A stretch of DNA of 64,000 nucleotides. Source: Lysinibacillus sp. 2017. Lineage in GTDB: Bacteria; Bacillota; Bacilli; Bacillales_A; Planococcaceae. This document shows positions 53,301 through 61,506 of the stretch, one piece after another. The stretch is taken from positions 544,001-608,000 of the forward strand of contig NZ_CP029002.1 in the NCBI RefSeq assembly GCF_003073375.1, read 5' to 3'. The notes beneath the pieces are model-generated. The model saw only the letters and a list, made by a program, of their open reading frames with translations. It was not told the DNA's origin and made no database searches. Position 1 is the stretch's first letter, and the number at the start of each line of letters is the position of its first letter. Both the position numbers and the translations under genes were made by a program.

Positions 53301-55247
53301 ATGAAAAAATGGTTTACAGTACTACTTTTATCACTATTCATAGCAACAGCGATCAATACGGAGACAGGTTCCGCAGCAACTACTACTAAAAACATGATTG
53401 AACAAAATAATGTAACGGTCATTATTAATGGCAAGCATATTACATTTAATGATCCAATTTTAAATAATTCAGGTTCGCTACTATTACCAATGCGTGATTT
53501 TTATGAGGCAATTGGAGCGAAAGTATACTGGAATCAACAAACGAAAGTTGCAAGCAGTGTGCGAAACAATCAAACAGTTGAATTAACGATTGATTCGAAA
53601 ACTGCACTAGTCAATGGCAACAAAGTGCAAGTTTCAGTGGCACCGATTGTGTACAAAAACCGTACATATATTCCAATGCGTTTTGTTAGTGAAAATTCTG
53701 ATGGCCAAGTGTTTTGGGACCAACAAAATAAAATAGTAGAAGTTATTTTAAATGAAGAAACAAATGACGGTCAAAGTCCAGATCCTGGTGAAGAAAGCCC
53801 ATCTGTGGAAGTACCAGTCATTGAAGCACCAATAGCAAAACATACGTTATATATGAACAATCAAAAAATTATGATGGACCACCAAGTTATTACAAAAGAC
53901 GGACGTATGTATATTCCATCATCATATTTTAAAGATTATTTACAAGATAGCTATGAATCATGGACTTCGAATGAACGATTAGAATTAACGATTTCAGGAA
54001 TAGGCTTCACCTTTACGAACAACAGTAACAAAATTTACGTAAATGGTGAATTATATAGTGGTGCAGAAAAACCATTTATCCAGTCAGGTGACATGTATGT
54101 ACCAGTGAAATTCATTGTGGATTCATTTAAAAATGGAGGAACATTACGTTATATCGCGGAAACAAAAACGGTTTATATTTCGCTTTATGACTACATCATG
54201 ACGAGTGACTTCCTTGAAAAATCATATGGCTCATTACCAGTACCGCAATTAGTCGAAAATGCCGCATTAGATGGCAATCGCGAGTTATTTGTCAGTGATA
54301 ATCCGGAAGAGTTAATTCCAACGATTATTCGAGGCGCATATGAAACATTAGCAGAATATAAGGTTTCAAACTTAACAACAACAAAAGAGCAACGTATTTA
54401 TGCATGGCATATTAATAAGCTCGGCGAAAGTGCAGAAATTGGAATTACAATTCAAAACACATCTAATGCAACGTTAGAGCTTACAAACTCAAAAGGAATG
54501 TCTCAAACATCAAGTAATAGCTGGAGTACTTTTGATGTAGGCTTACCTTTATCAGATGCCGTTTTAACAGGTACATTACGTGATGCAAAAGAAAAATCGA
54601 TTACGATTGCACCAGGCGAAACAAAATTAATTCAATCATTTGATATCGGTGAAAATTATTTATTAGGCTTTACACATGATTTCGATGTACGACCTGCGAA
54701 TGGTCAAACAGCAAGCTATACATTACGAACAGTGATTAGCTTAGAGGAAGATGCAGATTTAACAACGATCCAATCGCCAGTAGTGGAAATCAATAAATAT
54801 GCAGCACATCCACGCGGGGTATGGCCAAGCTCTTCAATTAAAGTAACATTACCAAAGTATACAGTTGGCGAATCTCAAATTGGCTATAATATTTCAAACG
54901 GCAAAACAGACAATTTCCTAACTGCCGAAAATTCGATTGACCCAATGAATGGAACAGTTGGAAATCCAGGACATTTTGGTATGACGTATAAAGTTGATAT
55001 TCCAGTGGCTAATACGACAGGTCAGCTGAAGTATGTATTAGTGAAAATTGCAGGTCGTGGTGGTCTTTATAGTGGGGCAGTGAAGATGAACGGTACAACT
55101 TTCTTAATCCCAACACTAAAACCAGGCGAAGAATATGTACAATTACCAGTTTTCCGTTCTAAAAAGAATAATGATACGATTAATCTTGAATTCATCCATG
55201 CAGGCGGTAGTAACTTACCAATAGCTGTGTATGTAGAGACAAGATAA
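53301..55247 (+). CDS. Exported protein with stalk (copper amine oxidase N) domains
   Basis: 648 aa with GAGAGGGGCG before the ATG. Signal peptide about 1-25, two stalk-domain halves (about 35-150: SLLLPMRDFYEAIGAKVYWN, RTYIPMRFVSENSDGQVFWD), an acidic/proline linker (about 155-175), another divergent stalk-like pair (about 180-300), and a C-terminal beta-sandwich-rich region (about 330-648). No catalytic motif recognised. It precedes the SLH-NAGPA gene with a terminator between, so it is a separate unit. Confidence 0.8.
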   Translation: MKKWFTVLLLSLFIATAINTETGSAATTTKNMIEQNNVTVIINGKHITFNDPILNNSGSLLLPMRDFYEAIGAKVYWNQQTKVASSVRNNQTVELTIDSKTALVNGNKVQVSVAPIVYKNRTYIPMRFVSENSDGQVFWDQQNKIVEVILNEETNDGQSPDPGEESPSVEVPVIEAPIAKHTLYMNNQKIMMDHQVITKDGRMYIPSSYFKDYLQDSYESWTSNERLELTISGIGFTFTNNSNKIYVNGELYSGAEKPFIQSGDMYVPVKFIVDSFKNGGTLRYIAETKTVYISLYDYIMTSDFLEKSYGSLPVPQLVENAALDGNRELFVSDNPEELIPTIIRGAYETLAEYKVSNLTTTKEQRIYAWHINKLGESAEIGITIQNTSNATLELTNSKGMSQTSSNSWSTFDVGLPLSDAVLTGTLRDAKEKSITIAPGETKLIQSFDIGENYLLGFTHDFDVRPANGQTASYTLRTVISLEEDADLTTIQSPVVEINKYAAHPRGVWPSSSIKVTLPKYTVGESQIGYNISNGKTDNFLTAENSIDPMNGTVGNPGHFGMTYKVDIPVANTTGQLKYVLVKIAGRGGLYSGAVKMNGTTFLIPTLKPGEEYVQLPVFRSKKNNDTINLEFIHAGGSNLPIAVYVETR

Positions 55248-55263
55248 TTTAATAAGTTTCTTC

Positions 55264-55306
55264 AAAGAGATTGCCCAGGGATTTTTTGTGGTAATCTCTT
55301 TTTTTG
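55264..55306 (+). terminator. Intrinsic terminator
   Basis: AAAGAGATTGCC...GGTAATCTCTTT stem followed by TTTT, after the 53301 gene. Confidence 0.75.
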
Positions 55307-55417
55307 TTAATTTTCTATTACGTTTATTTCATTTAAGAGAATTCAATCTATTTCACGTGAGAGTATGATATATTCGTTGGAGAACGTCTATTTTTTTATA
55401 GAATGGGAGAGAATTAC

Positions 55418-57919
55418 ATGTACAAAAAAATAATAGTCACAAGTGCGGCATTAGTAGCGTTACAAGGCGCAGTTTACATAGCAGAAGGTTCTGCAGCATT
55501 TGATCAAAAGATCGATAATAGTGAAAAAGCGGTATCACCAGGAGTTCAATACTTACAAGAAAAATACCAATCTAGTTCGACAACGGAAGCGGTAAATTTA
55601 CTAAGTATTGACTTGAATAATCGCTATACATCCCTTGAAATCGGCATGCCAGATCCGATTAATTCACTGAAAACAACATCGGCCATTTCGAAAATACATA
55701 ACGGTGAAGGACATCGAGTAGTTGGTGCAACAAATGCTTCTTATTTCCTCGGAAATGGCTATCCAGCGAATCTATTAGTAAATAATAATGTCATCGTCAA
55801 TTATGGTATTTTAGGTGAAAATAATGACAGCCCGACACAGCAACCCGTTGCATTTGGTATTACTAAATCAGGTGAAGCGATTGCAGATTACTATACAACC
55901 GATTTATCGTTTACAGTAGCAGGGCAAAAAGTGGCGATCGACCGCGTTAACAATGAACGTACTGCTGGAACAAACGTATTATATACAGCGATCCAAGCAT
56001 CGACGAACACCAATAACTGGGGTATTGAAATTGTCGTAACAGGTGCATCAAAAAGTACAAAATCATTAAGTTTCGGAGATTCGATTACAGGTACAGTTTC
56101 GAGCGTAACAGAATACGGACAAGCTGGAAACTCAATTATTCCTGAAGATGGGTTCGTGCTTTCTGTGCAGGATAAAGCAACGGCCGAGCAGTTAAAGGCT
56201 TCGATTGAAGTGGGTGCACCGATTCAAGTAGATTTAGCGATTGATGATAAATGGAAAGATGCGAAATATATTTTAGCTGCGGGTCCTTTACTTGTGAAAG
56301 ACGGCAAGGTGAATATTTCAATGCCTGAAAGCTCATCATTTGTAAAAACGCGTAGTGACCGTACTGCAGTAGCCGTTGATGCGACAGGCAAAAAAGTATT
56401 TTTAGTAACAGTAGATGGTCGTCAAAGTGGCTATAGTAACGGGACATCGCTTACAGATTTAGCTTCGTATTTAATTTCAAAGGGTGCGAAATTCGCGATT
56501 AATTTAGATGGTGGCGGCTCAACAACGATGGTCGTGCGTAATCCTGGGGATGAAGCGCCACGCTTAGTCAACCGTCCATCTGAAGGTAACGAAAGACGTG
56601 TATCGGCTACATTACAAGTGATTAATAGTGCACCTGCTGGAACATTAAAAGCCTTTTCAATTAAAGGTTTACCGAGCACAATGGCTCTTGAAACAACAGC
56701 TACAGCAACAATTTCGTTGGCGTATGATGAATTTTTAAACCCAGCTACGATTCAAGCAGAAAATGTGAAATGGTCAGTTGAAGGCGGCATTGGTACGATG
56801 AATGGTGCAAGTTTTACAGCAACGAAAGCAGGTTCAGGAAAAATCATTGCAACCTATAACGGTGTTCGTTCAGAGTTTCCGATTCAAGTAACAAAAGCAC
56901 CAGAAGCTGTACAAGTTATCGACTCATTTGATGTATTATCAAACTGGTCTTCAACAACGGCAAAAGCGAATGCAACAATTGCGGGGGCAACACAAGCAGA
57001 ACCATACCGTGAAGGAAAATCATCATTAAAATTAAGCTATGATTTTACAACGGCTGAAACAGGAACAAAAGCAGCTTATGCCGTTATGCAATCATCAAAT
57101 GCAATTGAAGGTTTACCGAAGCAAATTGGGGTTTGGGTATACGGGGATGCATCGAAACATTGGTTACGTGGTGTCATTACTGATGGCAACGGTGAAAAGC
57201 ATACAATTGACTTTACACAGCAAGGAAAATTAGATTGGTCGGGCTGGAAGTATGTCACAATGGCCGTACCGCAGAACTTACCGTTACCGATTAAATTTGA
57301 TCGTATTTATGTAACAGAGCCGAATGCAACGAACCAAAATAAAGGTGTATTGTATTTTGATCAATTACAAGCGGTGTATAAAGATAATTACAAAGAGCCT
57401 GTTTATACGGATTTAAAACCGACACACTGGGCAGCTTCAACGATTGAATATTTAAACACACATGAATTAACAAAGGGTTATCCAAACGGGACATTCAAGC
57501 CTGAAAGTACGATTACTCGTGCAGAAGCCGCAACAATCATTGCACGCGCATTAGGTATTTCAAAAACGAAAACACCGACATTTACTGATGTAAAAACAAC
57601 ACACTTCGCATATGATGCGATTGCTGCGGTAGCGGAAAAAGGTATTATTACGGGGCGTGAAGCAAGTAAGTTTAGTCCAGATGGCAAGTTAACACGAGCT
57701 GAAATGGCAACGATTTTAAAACGCGCTTACAATTTAGCCGGCACAACAGCACTTCCATTTAAAGATGTGCCGTCATCACACTGGGCATATGAAGCAATTC
57801 AAACCGTGTACCAAAATCAATTAACAGGCGGCTATCCAGATAATACATTTAAGCCAAATAATAGTATTACGCGCGCCGAATTTGCTACATTCCTAACGAA
57901 GATTTTACAAAAACAATAG
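55418..57919 (+). CDS. SLH-anchored phosphodiester glycosidase (NAGPA-like)
   Basis: 833 aa from ATG 55418 (GGGAGAG six bases upstream; an ATG at 55403 lies before that site). Signal peptide about 1-26, a phosphodiester glycosidase domain (about 75-405: VVGATNASYFLGNGYPAN, GPLLVKDGKV, FAINLDGGGSTTMVVRNPG), a Big-type Ig domain (about 415-495), a carbohydrate-binding-like beta-sandwich (about 505-640), and three C-terminal SLH domains (about 650-833: HWAASTIEYL, HFAYDAIAAV, HWAYEAIQTV with ITRAEAATIIARAL ends). Expected to act on phosphodiester-linked GlcNAc at the cell surface. SLH domains at the C-terminus contrast with the N-terminal SLH of the S-layer proteins. Confidence 0.9.
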   Translation: MYKKIIVTSAALVALQGAVYIAEGSAAFDQKIDNSEKAVSPGVQYLQEKYQSSSTTEAVNLLSIDLNNRYTSLEIGMPDPINSLKTTSAISKIHNGEGHRVVGATNASYFLGNGYPANLLVNNNVIVNYGILGENNDSPTQQPVAFGITKSGEAIADYYTTDLSFTVAGQKVAIDRVNNERTAGTNVLYTAIQASTNTNNWGIEIVVTGASKSTKSLSFGDSITGTVSSVTEYGQAGNSIIPEDGFVLSVQDKATAEQLKASIEVGAPIQVDLAIDDKWKDAKYILAAGPLLVKDGKVNISMPESSSFVKTRSDRTAVAVDATGKKVFLVTVDGRQSGYSNGTSLTDLASYLISKGAKFAINLDGGGSTTMVVRNPGDEAPRLVNRPSEGNERRVSATLQVINSAPAGTLKAFSIKGLPSTMALETTATATISLAYDEFLNPATIQAENVKWSVEGGIGTMNGASFTATKAGSGKIIATYNGVRSEFPIQVTKAPEAVQVIDSFDVLSNWSSTTAKANATIAGATQAEPYREGKSSLKLSYDFTTAETGTKAAYAVMQSSNAIEGLPKQIGVWVYGDASKHWLRGVITDGNGEKHTIDFTQQGKLDWSGWKYVTMAVPQNLPLPIKFDRIYVTEPNATNQNKGVLYFDQLQAVYKDNYKEPVYTDLKPTHWAASTIEYLNTHELTKGYPNGTFKPESTITRAEAATIIARALGISKTKTPTFTDVKTTHFAYDAIAAVAEKGIITGREASKFSPDGKLTRAEMATILKRAYNLAGTTALPFKDVPSSHWAYEAIQTVYQNQLTGGYPDNTFKPNNSITRAEFATFLTKILQKQ

Positions 57920-58002
57920 TGGATTTGGTAGGTTCAGAAAAAGTGATATGAAAGTAGCTGGAATTCATATATTAGGACCAAGCATGATGAGAGGATGATT
58001 GT

Positions 58003-58671
58003 ATGAAATTCAGTAAAAATGCAACAAAATTTGCAACTGCGATGTTAGTTTTACCAGTAACAGCAGCGTTTGTAATAGAAGCACCCGCAACAGCGGCAAC
58101 AAATCCATATTCGGATGTAACGATAAAAGATGGTCATTTTGATGCCATCCTTGAACTAACAGAACAGGGGATTGTGTCAGGGGTGACGAAAACCCTTTTC
58201 CAAGCAACGAAAGCAGCGACGCGTGGGGAAGCGGCACTATTTATCGCCAATGCACTGGGTTTGGATAAAACTGCCGTAACCAATCCTAACTTTAAAGATT
58301 TAGCAACAACTAGCCCGTATTATGGCGCAATTGCTGCACTACATGAGATGGGGATTATTGGTGGATATACAGACGGCACATTCCGACCAAATGCGACATT
58401 AAAACGTTCTGAAATTGCTAAGATGCTAACGCTGGCGTTTGAATTAGATGTTGCCAATGTGACGACAACAAAATTCGCCGATGTCAATGCGATTAATGAT
58501 TTGAATACAAAACGTTATATCCAAACATTGATCGATTTTTCGATTACAACGGGTACAACAGCAACGACATTTAGTCCGTTTTCAACATTAACGCGCGGTC
58601 AATTAGCAACATTTTTACAACGTTCGATGACTGCTGTTTCGGATGACTTTACGATTATTAGTGTGGAATAA
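58003..58671 (+). CDS. Small protein consisting of three SLH domains
   Basis: 222 aa; GAGAGGATGATTGT precedes the ATG. Signal peptide about 1-32, then three SLH domains fill the rest (about 35-90, 95-150, 155-215; ATRGEAALFIANAL, LKRSEIAKMLTLAF, LTRGQLATFLQRSM). It has no passenger domain, so it could compete for or decorate SLH-binding polysaccharide. It lies 83 bp after the SLH-NAGPA gene. Confidence 0.85.
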   Translation: MKFSKNATKFATAMLVLPVTAAFVIEAPATAATNPYSDVTIKDGHFDAILELTEQGIVSGVTKTLFQATKAATRGEAALFIANALGLDKTAVTNPNFKDLATTSPYYGAIAALHEMGIIGGYTDGTFRPNATLKRSEIAKMLTLAFELDVANVTTTKFADVNAINDLNTKRYIQTLIDFSITTGTTATTFSPFSTLTRGQLATFLQRSMTAVSDDFTIISVE

Positions 58672-58758
58672 AGGGATTAGCCATTTCTAAAATAGCTGGT
58701 AATAGTTACTGGCATTGTTCTATCTTCTTCTAATAAAGATACGATTCGGGTGTACTAT

Positions 58759-58841
58759 TTTGGCGGGCAAAGCACAAATTCACAAAGCCACTTTGCAGTG
58801 TCTCTGCGAATTTTCTTCGTGCTTTGTGGAATGCCCGCCAA
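58759..58841. repeat. Large hairpin with TTGGCGGGCA / TGCCCGCCAA ends
   Basis: Outer 10-bp arms are perfect; inner AAGCACAAA / TTCGTGCTT segments pair in part. About 83 bp, no coding potential. Confidence 0.6.
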
Positions 58842-59240
58842 TCCACGGTGTATCCACCAAACTTTCTCGTATTCACGGGGGGCGCTTACAGTGGTAGGCA
58901 AACAAATGTCCCATTCCTAATGATGGGACATTTGTTTTGTGACGAAAGCGAAGCGACAGTCACAGTTCTTGTTTTTCGTATTTAGAGGAACTTTCTTATA
59001 TGGGTGGAAATCGATTATCATAGTTTGTTCTATTTATAGAAAAACAGCATTATAGCGTGTTCAAAATAGAATGATTATCTTAGGCTTCTTTGAATTAATA
59101 ATGCATCTATAAAAATATAACTGTGACAATGCCTGTGTATCAATATATTTAATCGGTGCCTATTATAAGAAAACGGCGCCTTTTTTTAGCGCCGCACTTT
59201 ATGAGAGAAAGTTTGGTGGACTACGCTGTGATTGGCGGGC
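58833..59240. repeat. MITE-like element with ~37-bp terminal inverted repeats
   Basis: The left arm (58833-58869) reads, on the minus strand, GAAAGTTTGGTGGATACACC then GTGGATTGGCGGGC. The right arm (59203-59240) reads GAAAGTTTGGTGGACTACGC then TGTGATTGGCGGGC. The interior (about 330 bp) has no ORF but contains two hairpins. Confidence 0.5.
58901..58939. terminator. Perfect hairpin inside the inverted-repeat element
   Basis: AACAAATGTCCCAT and ATGGGACATTTGTT form a 14-bp stem; T-rich bases follow on the plus strand (TTGTG), so it is a weak terminator at best. Confidence 0.5.
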
Positions 59241-59484
59241 GTAGCATACCGCAACAGTATTAGTAGTAGGGACACGTACCACGTGACCCTGCTGCTGATA
59301 TGCGGTAAGCTCACCAAACCACGTACACTTCCTTAGTCTTTATATTAAAACAAGATTAGCTATATCTATTAAGAAAAAAACAAGAATTTATAGAATAAAA
59401 GAGGAATATGTCTGAAATTTATGTATTATTTGTACAATTTTTGTTAAAATGGAAGATAACTATCAGCTGAGGGAGGATCACAAC

Positions 59485-61326
59485 GTGTTTATTAGAAAAA
59501 TCAGCTTTATGATCATGGTACTTGTCTTTTCGGTTATCACAGCACAAAGCACACAAGCAGCAAAAATTACGTTTACCGATCTTTCTTCATCGCACCCAGC
59601 GTACGGTGAAATTATGCATTTAGTAGAGCTTGGCGTTTTAGAAGGCTCGATTGAAAATGGTAAACGTTATTTTAAAGCAAATGAACAAATTACCCGTGGA
59701 CAAGCAGCTAAAATGGTTGTTGTGGCAATGGGGCAAACACCATTAGTTGTTCAAAAATCATCGTTTTCAGATATCGATTTGAAAACAAACGCAACATTAT
59801 CTGGCTATATTGAACGCGCGGTACAGCTAGGGTATATGAATGAATACGCTAAAGGAAAATTTGAACCGAAGATTGCGCTGTCTCGTAATGAAATGGCGGT
59901 TGTTTTAACAAAGGCGTTTAATTTGGATGTTGAAAAAACAGCAAATTTAGCATTGCCATTTCCTGATGTAGCCAAAAGTGATCCTTATTATAAATACATT
60001 TCAGCCATTTATTATAATGGCATCACAAGCGGGACATTAATAGGGAAAGATATTAAATACAGCGCGAAGGATCCTGTGACACGTGCACAGTTTTCATCAT
60101 TTGCAGCGCGTGCTCAGTCACAAAAATATCGTTTGAAATTACCAGAACAACCAGCAGCACCAGTGGCTGTAGTCAAACCCATTGAGAAAGAAGCAATTGG
60201 AAAAGTATTTGTAGCGGTGGACGGTTTAAATATACGTTCAACTGCGAAAAGCGAAAACCAATCGAATATCTTGGGGAAAGTCAATGCAGGTAAGGAGTTA
60301 CCAGTATTTGAGGATCAAGGCTATTGGTTGAAAGTTGCTTACAACGGTCAGTTCGCTTTCGTTGCGAAGGAATATACAAAAACAGAGGAACAGCTTCAAC
60401 AAGAAGCTGAAAAACCTGTAGAAGAAAAGCCGGTCGAGCAAAATCCAACAGAGGAGCGGACACCAGCACCTGTTGAGACAGAAACTCCAACTGAACAGCC
60501 AGCATTACCAATAGAAGCTGAAAAACCAGCTGAACAACCGACAATTGAAGTACCTGTGATGGAAGCGGCAACGATTGGAATTGCGACAGTTAATAATTTA
60601 AACATCCGTGAGCAAAATTCTGCGAGCTCAAACTCACTGGGGAAAATTAATCGTGGCACAGTTGTGAATGTCCTTTCTCAAAATGGTTACTGGGTTGAAG
60701 TGAACTATGAAGGTACGATTGGTTATGTCGATAAGCGTTATTTACGTTTAAAAAATACAACGGGTACTGCGGTAAAAGATCGCATTATCGTAATTGATCC
60801 AGGTCATGGTGGGAAAGACCCAGGTGCGGTAAGTGGACAAGCTGTTGAAAAATCAATTGTTTTCAAAGTAACACAATTGGTGAAGCAAAAACTTGAAGCG
60901 GACGGCGCCAAAGTATTATTAACACGTACAGGCGATACGTATCCATCACTTGATGATCGTACAAAGTTTGCATCAGCAAATTACGGCGAAATGTTTATTA
61001 GTATTCATGCCAATGCAGCGTCAAGTACGTCTGCAAAAGGAACAGAAACATTTTATAGCGTTACATCAAATGATAATGAAAAAGAAGATTTCGTGTTAGC
61101 ATCGAATATTAACAACCAAATTGTCAAAAATGCCAGTATGAACAATCGTGGCGTGAAGCGAGCGGATTATGTGGTTGTTAAAGGCTTAACAATCCCGGCA
61201 GTTCTAGTTGAGCTAGGCTTTGTAACAAATGCCGAAGACCGTTCGAAGCTGATAGACGATAAGTATATTGAAATTTTTGCACAATCAATTTACAACGGAA
61301 TTGTTGAATACTACGCACGTAACTAA
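59485..61326 (+). CDS. SLH-anchored N-acetylmuramoyl-L-alanine amidase with SH3 domains
   Basis: 613 aa from GTG 59485, which has GGGAGG eight bases upstream; the ATG at 59449 lies before that site. Signal peptide about 1-25, three SLH domains (about 28-205: ITRGQAAKMVVVAM, LSRNEMAVVLTKAF, VTRAQFSSFAARAQ), an SH3b domain (about 230-290), a Pro/Glu-rich linker (about 295-365), a second SH3b domain (about 370-430), and a C-terminal Amidase_3 domain (about 440-613). The amidase has zinc-site motifs VIDPGHGGKDPGAV and ISIHANA and the VLVELGFVTN end. It cleaves the stem peptide from MurNAc in peptidoglycan; likely an autolysin held at the wall. Confidence 0.93.
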   Translation: MFIRKISFMIMVLVFSVITAQSTQAAKITFTDLSSSHPAYGEIMHLVELGVLEGSIENGKRYFKANEQITRGQAAKMVVVAMGQTPLVVQKSSFSDIDLKTNATLSGYIERAVQLGYMNEYAKGKFEPKIALSRNEMAVVLTKAFNLDVEKTANLALPFPDVAKSDPYYKYISAIYYNGITSGTLIGKDIKYSAKDPVTRAQFSSFAARAQSQKYRLKLPEQPAAPVAVVKPIEKEAIGKVFVAVDGLNIRSTAKSENQSNILGKVNAGKELPVFEDQGYWLKVAYNGQFAFVAKEYTKTEEQLQQEAEKPVEEKPVEQNPTEERTPAPVETETPTEQPALPIEAEKPAEQPTIEVPVMEAATIGIATVNNLNIREQNSASSNSLGKINRGTVVNVLSQNGYWVEVNYEGTIGYVDKRYLRLKNTTGTAVKDRIIVIDPGHGGKDPGAVSGQAVEKSIVFKVTQLVKQKLEADGAKVLLTRTGDTYPSLDDRTKFASANYGEMFISIHANAASSTSAKGTETFYSVTSNDNEKEDFVLASNINNQIVKNASMNNRGVKRADYVVVKGLTIPAVLVELGFVTNAEDRSKLIDDKYIEIFAQSIYNGIVEYYARN

Positions 61327-61331
61327 TAGAG

Positions 61332-61373
61332 AGTGAGCCAACTGTATCTACTTTTGGCTCACTTTTCTTTTTT
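61332..61373 (+). terminator. Intrinsic terminator after amidase gene
   Basis: AGTGAGCCAA and TTGGCTCACT stem followed by TTTCTTTTTTT. Confidence 0.85.
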
Positions 61374-61506
61374 TATTGTAAGAGGGAAGTAGTCCGATTT
61401 ACTGGAAATTTACAATTATGTAACTTGAAAATTATAGAAATTTACCGATAGTAAGGGTAGAACTTTGTGGGAAATGTACGGGTACATAAATGGAAAGGGT
61501 GACAAG

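Larger units (their letters stand above)
58672..59484. other. Gene-free region with long inverted repeats
   Basis: 813 bp without a convincing gene. It holds a large GGCGGGC hairpin (58759-58841), a terminator-like hairpin (58901-58939) and a ~37-bp inverted repeat (58833-58869 against 59203-59240) that together look like a non-coding mobile or structured element. Confidence 0.55.

Noticed and set aside
58715-58897. 60-codon frame in the inverted-repeat element
   Set aside because: It runs through the hairpin arms, has no ribosome site and shows no protein-like composition.
59449-59484. ATG at 59449 as amidase start
   Set aside because: The GGGAGG site lies between this ATG and the GTG at 59485, and the GTG gives a standard signal peptide.
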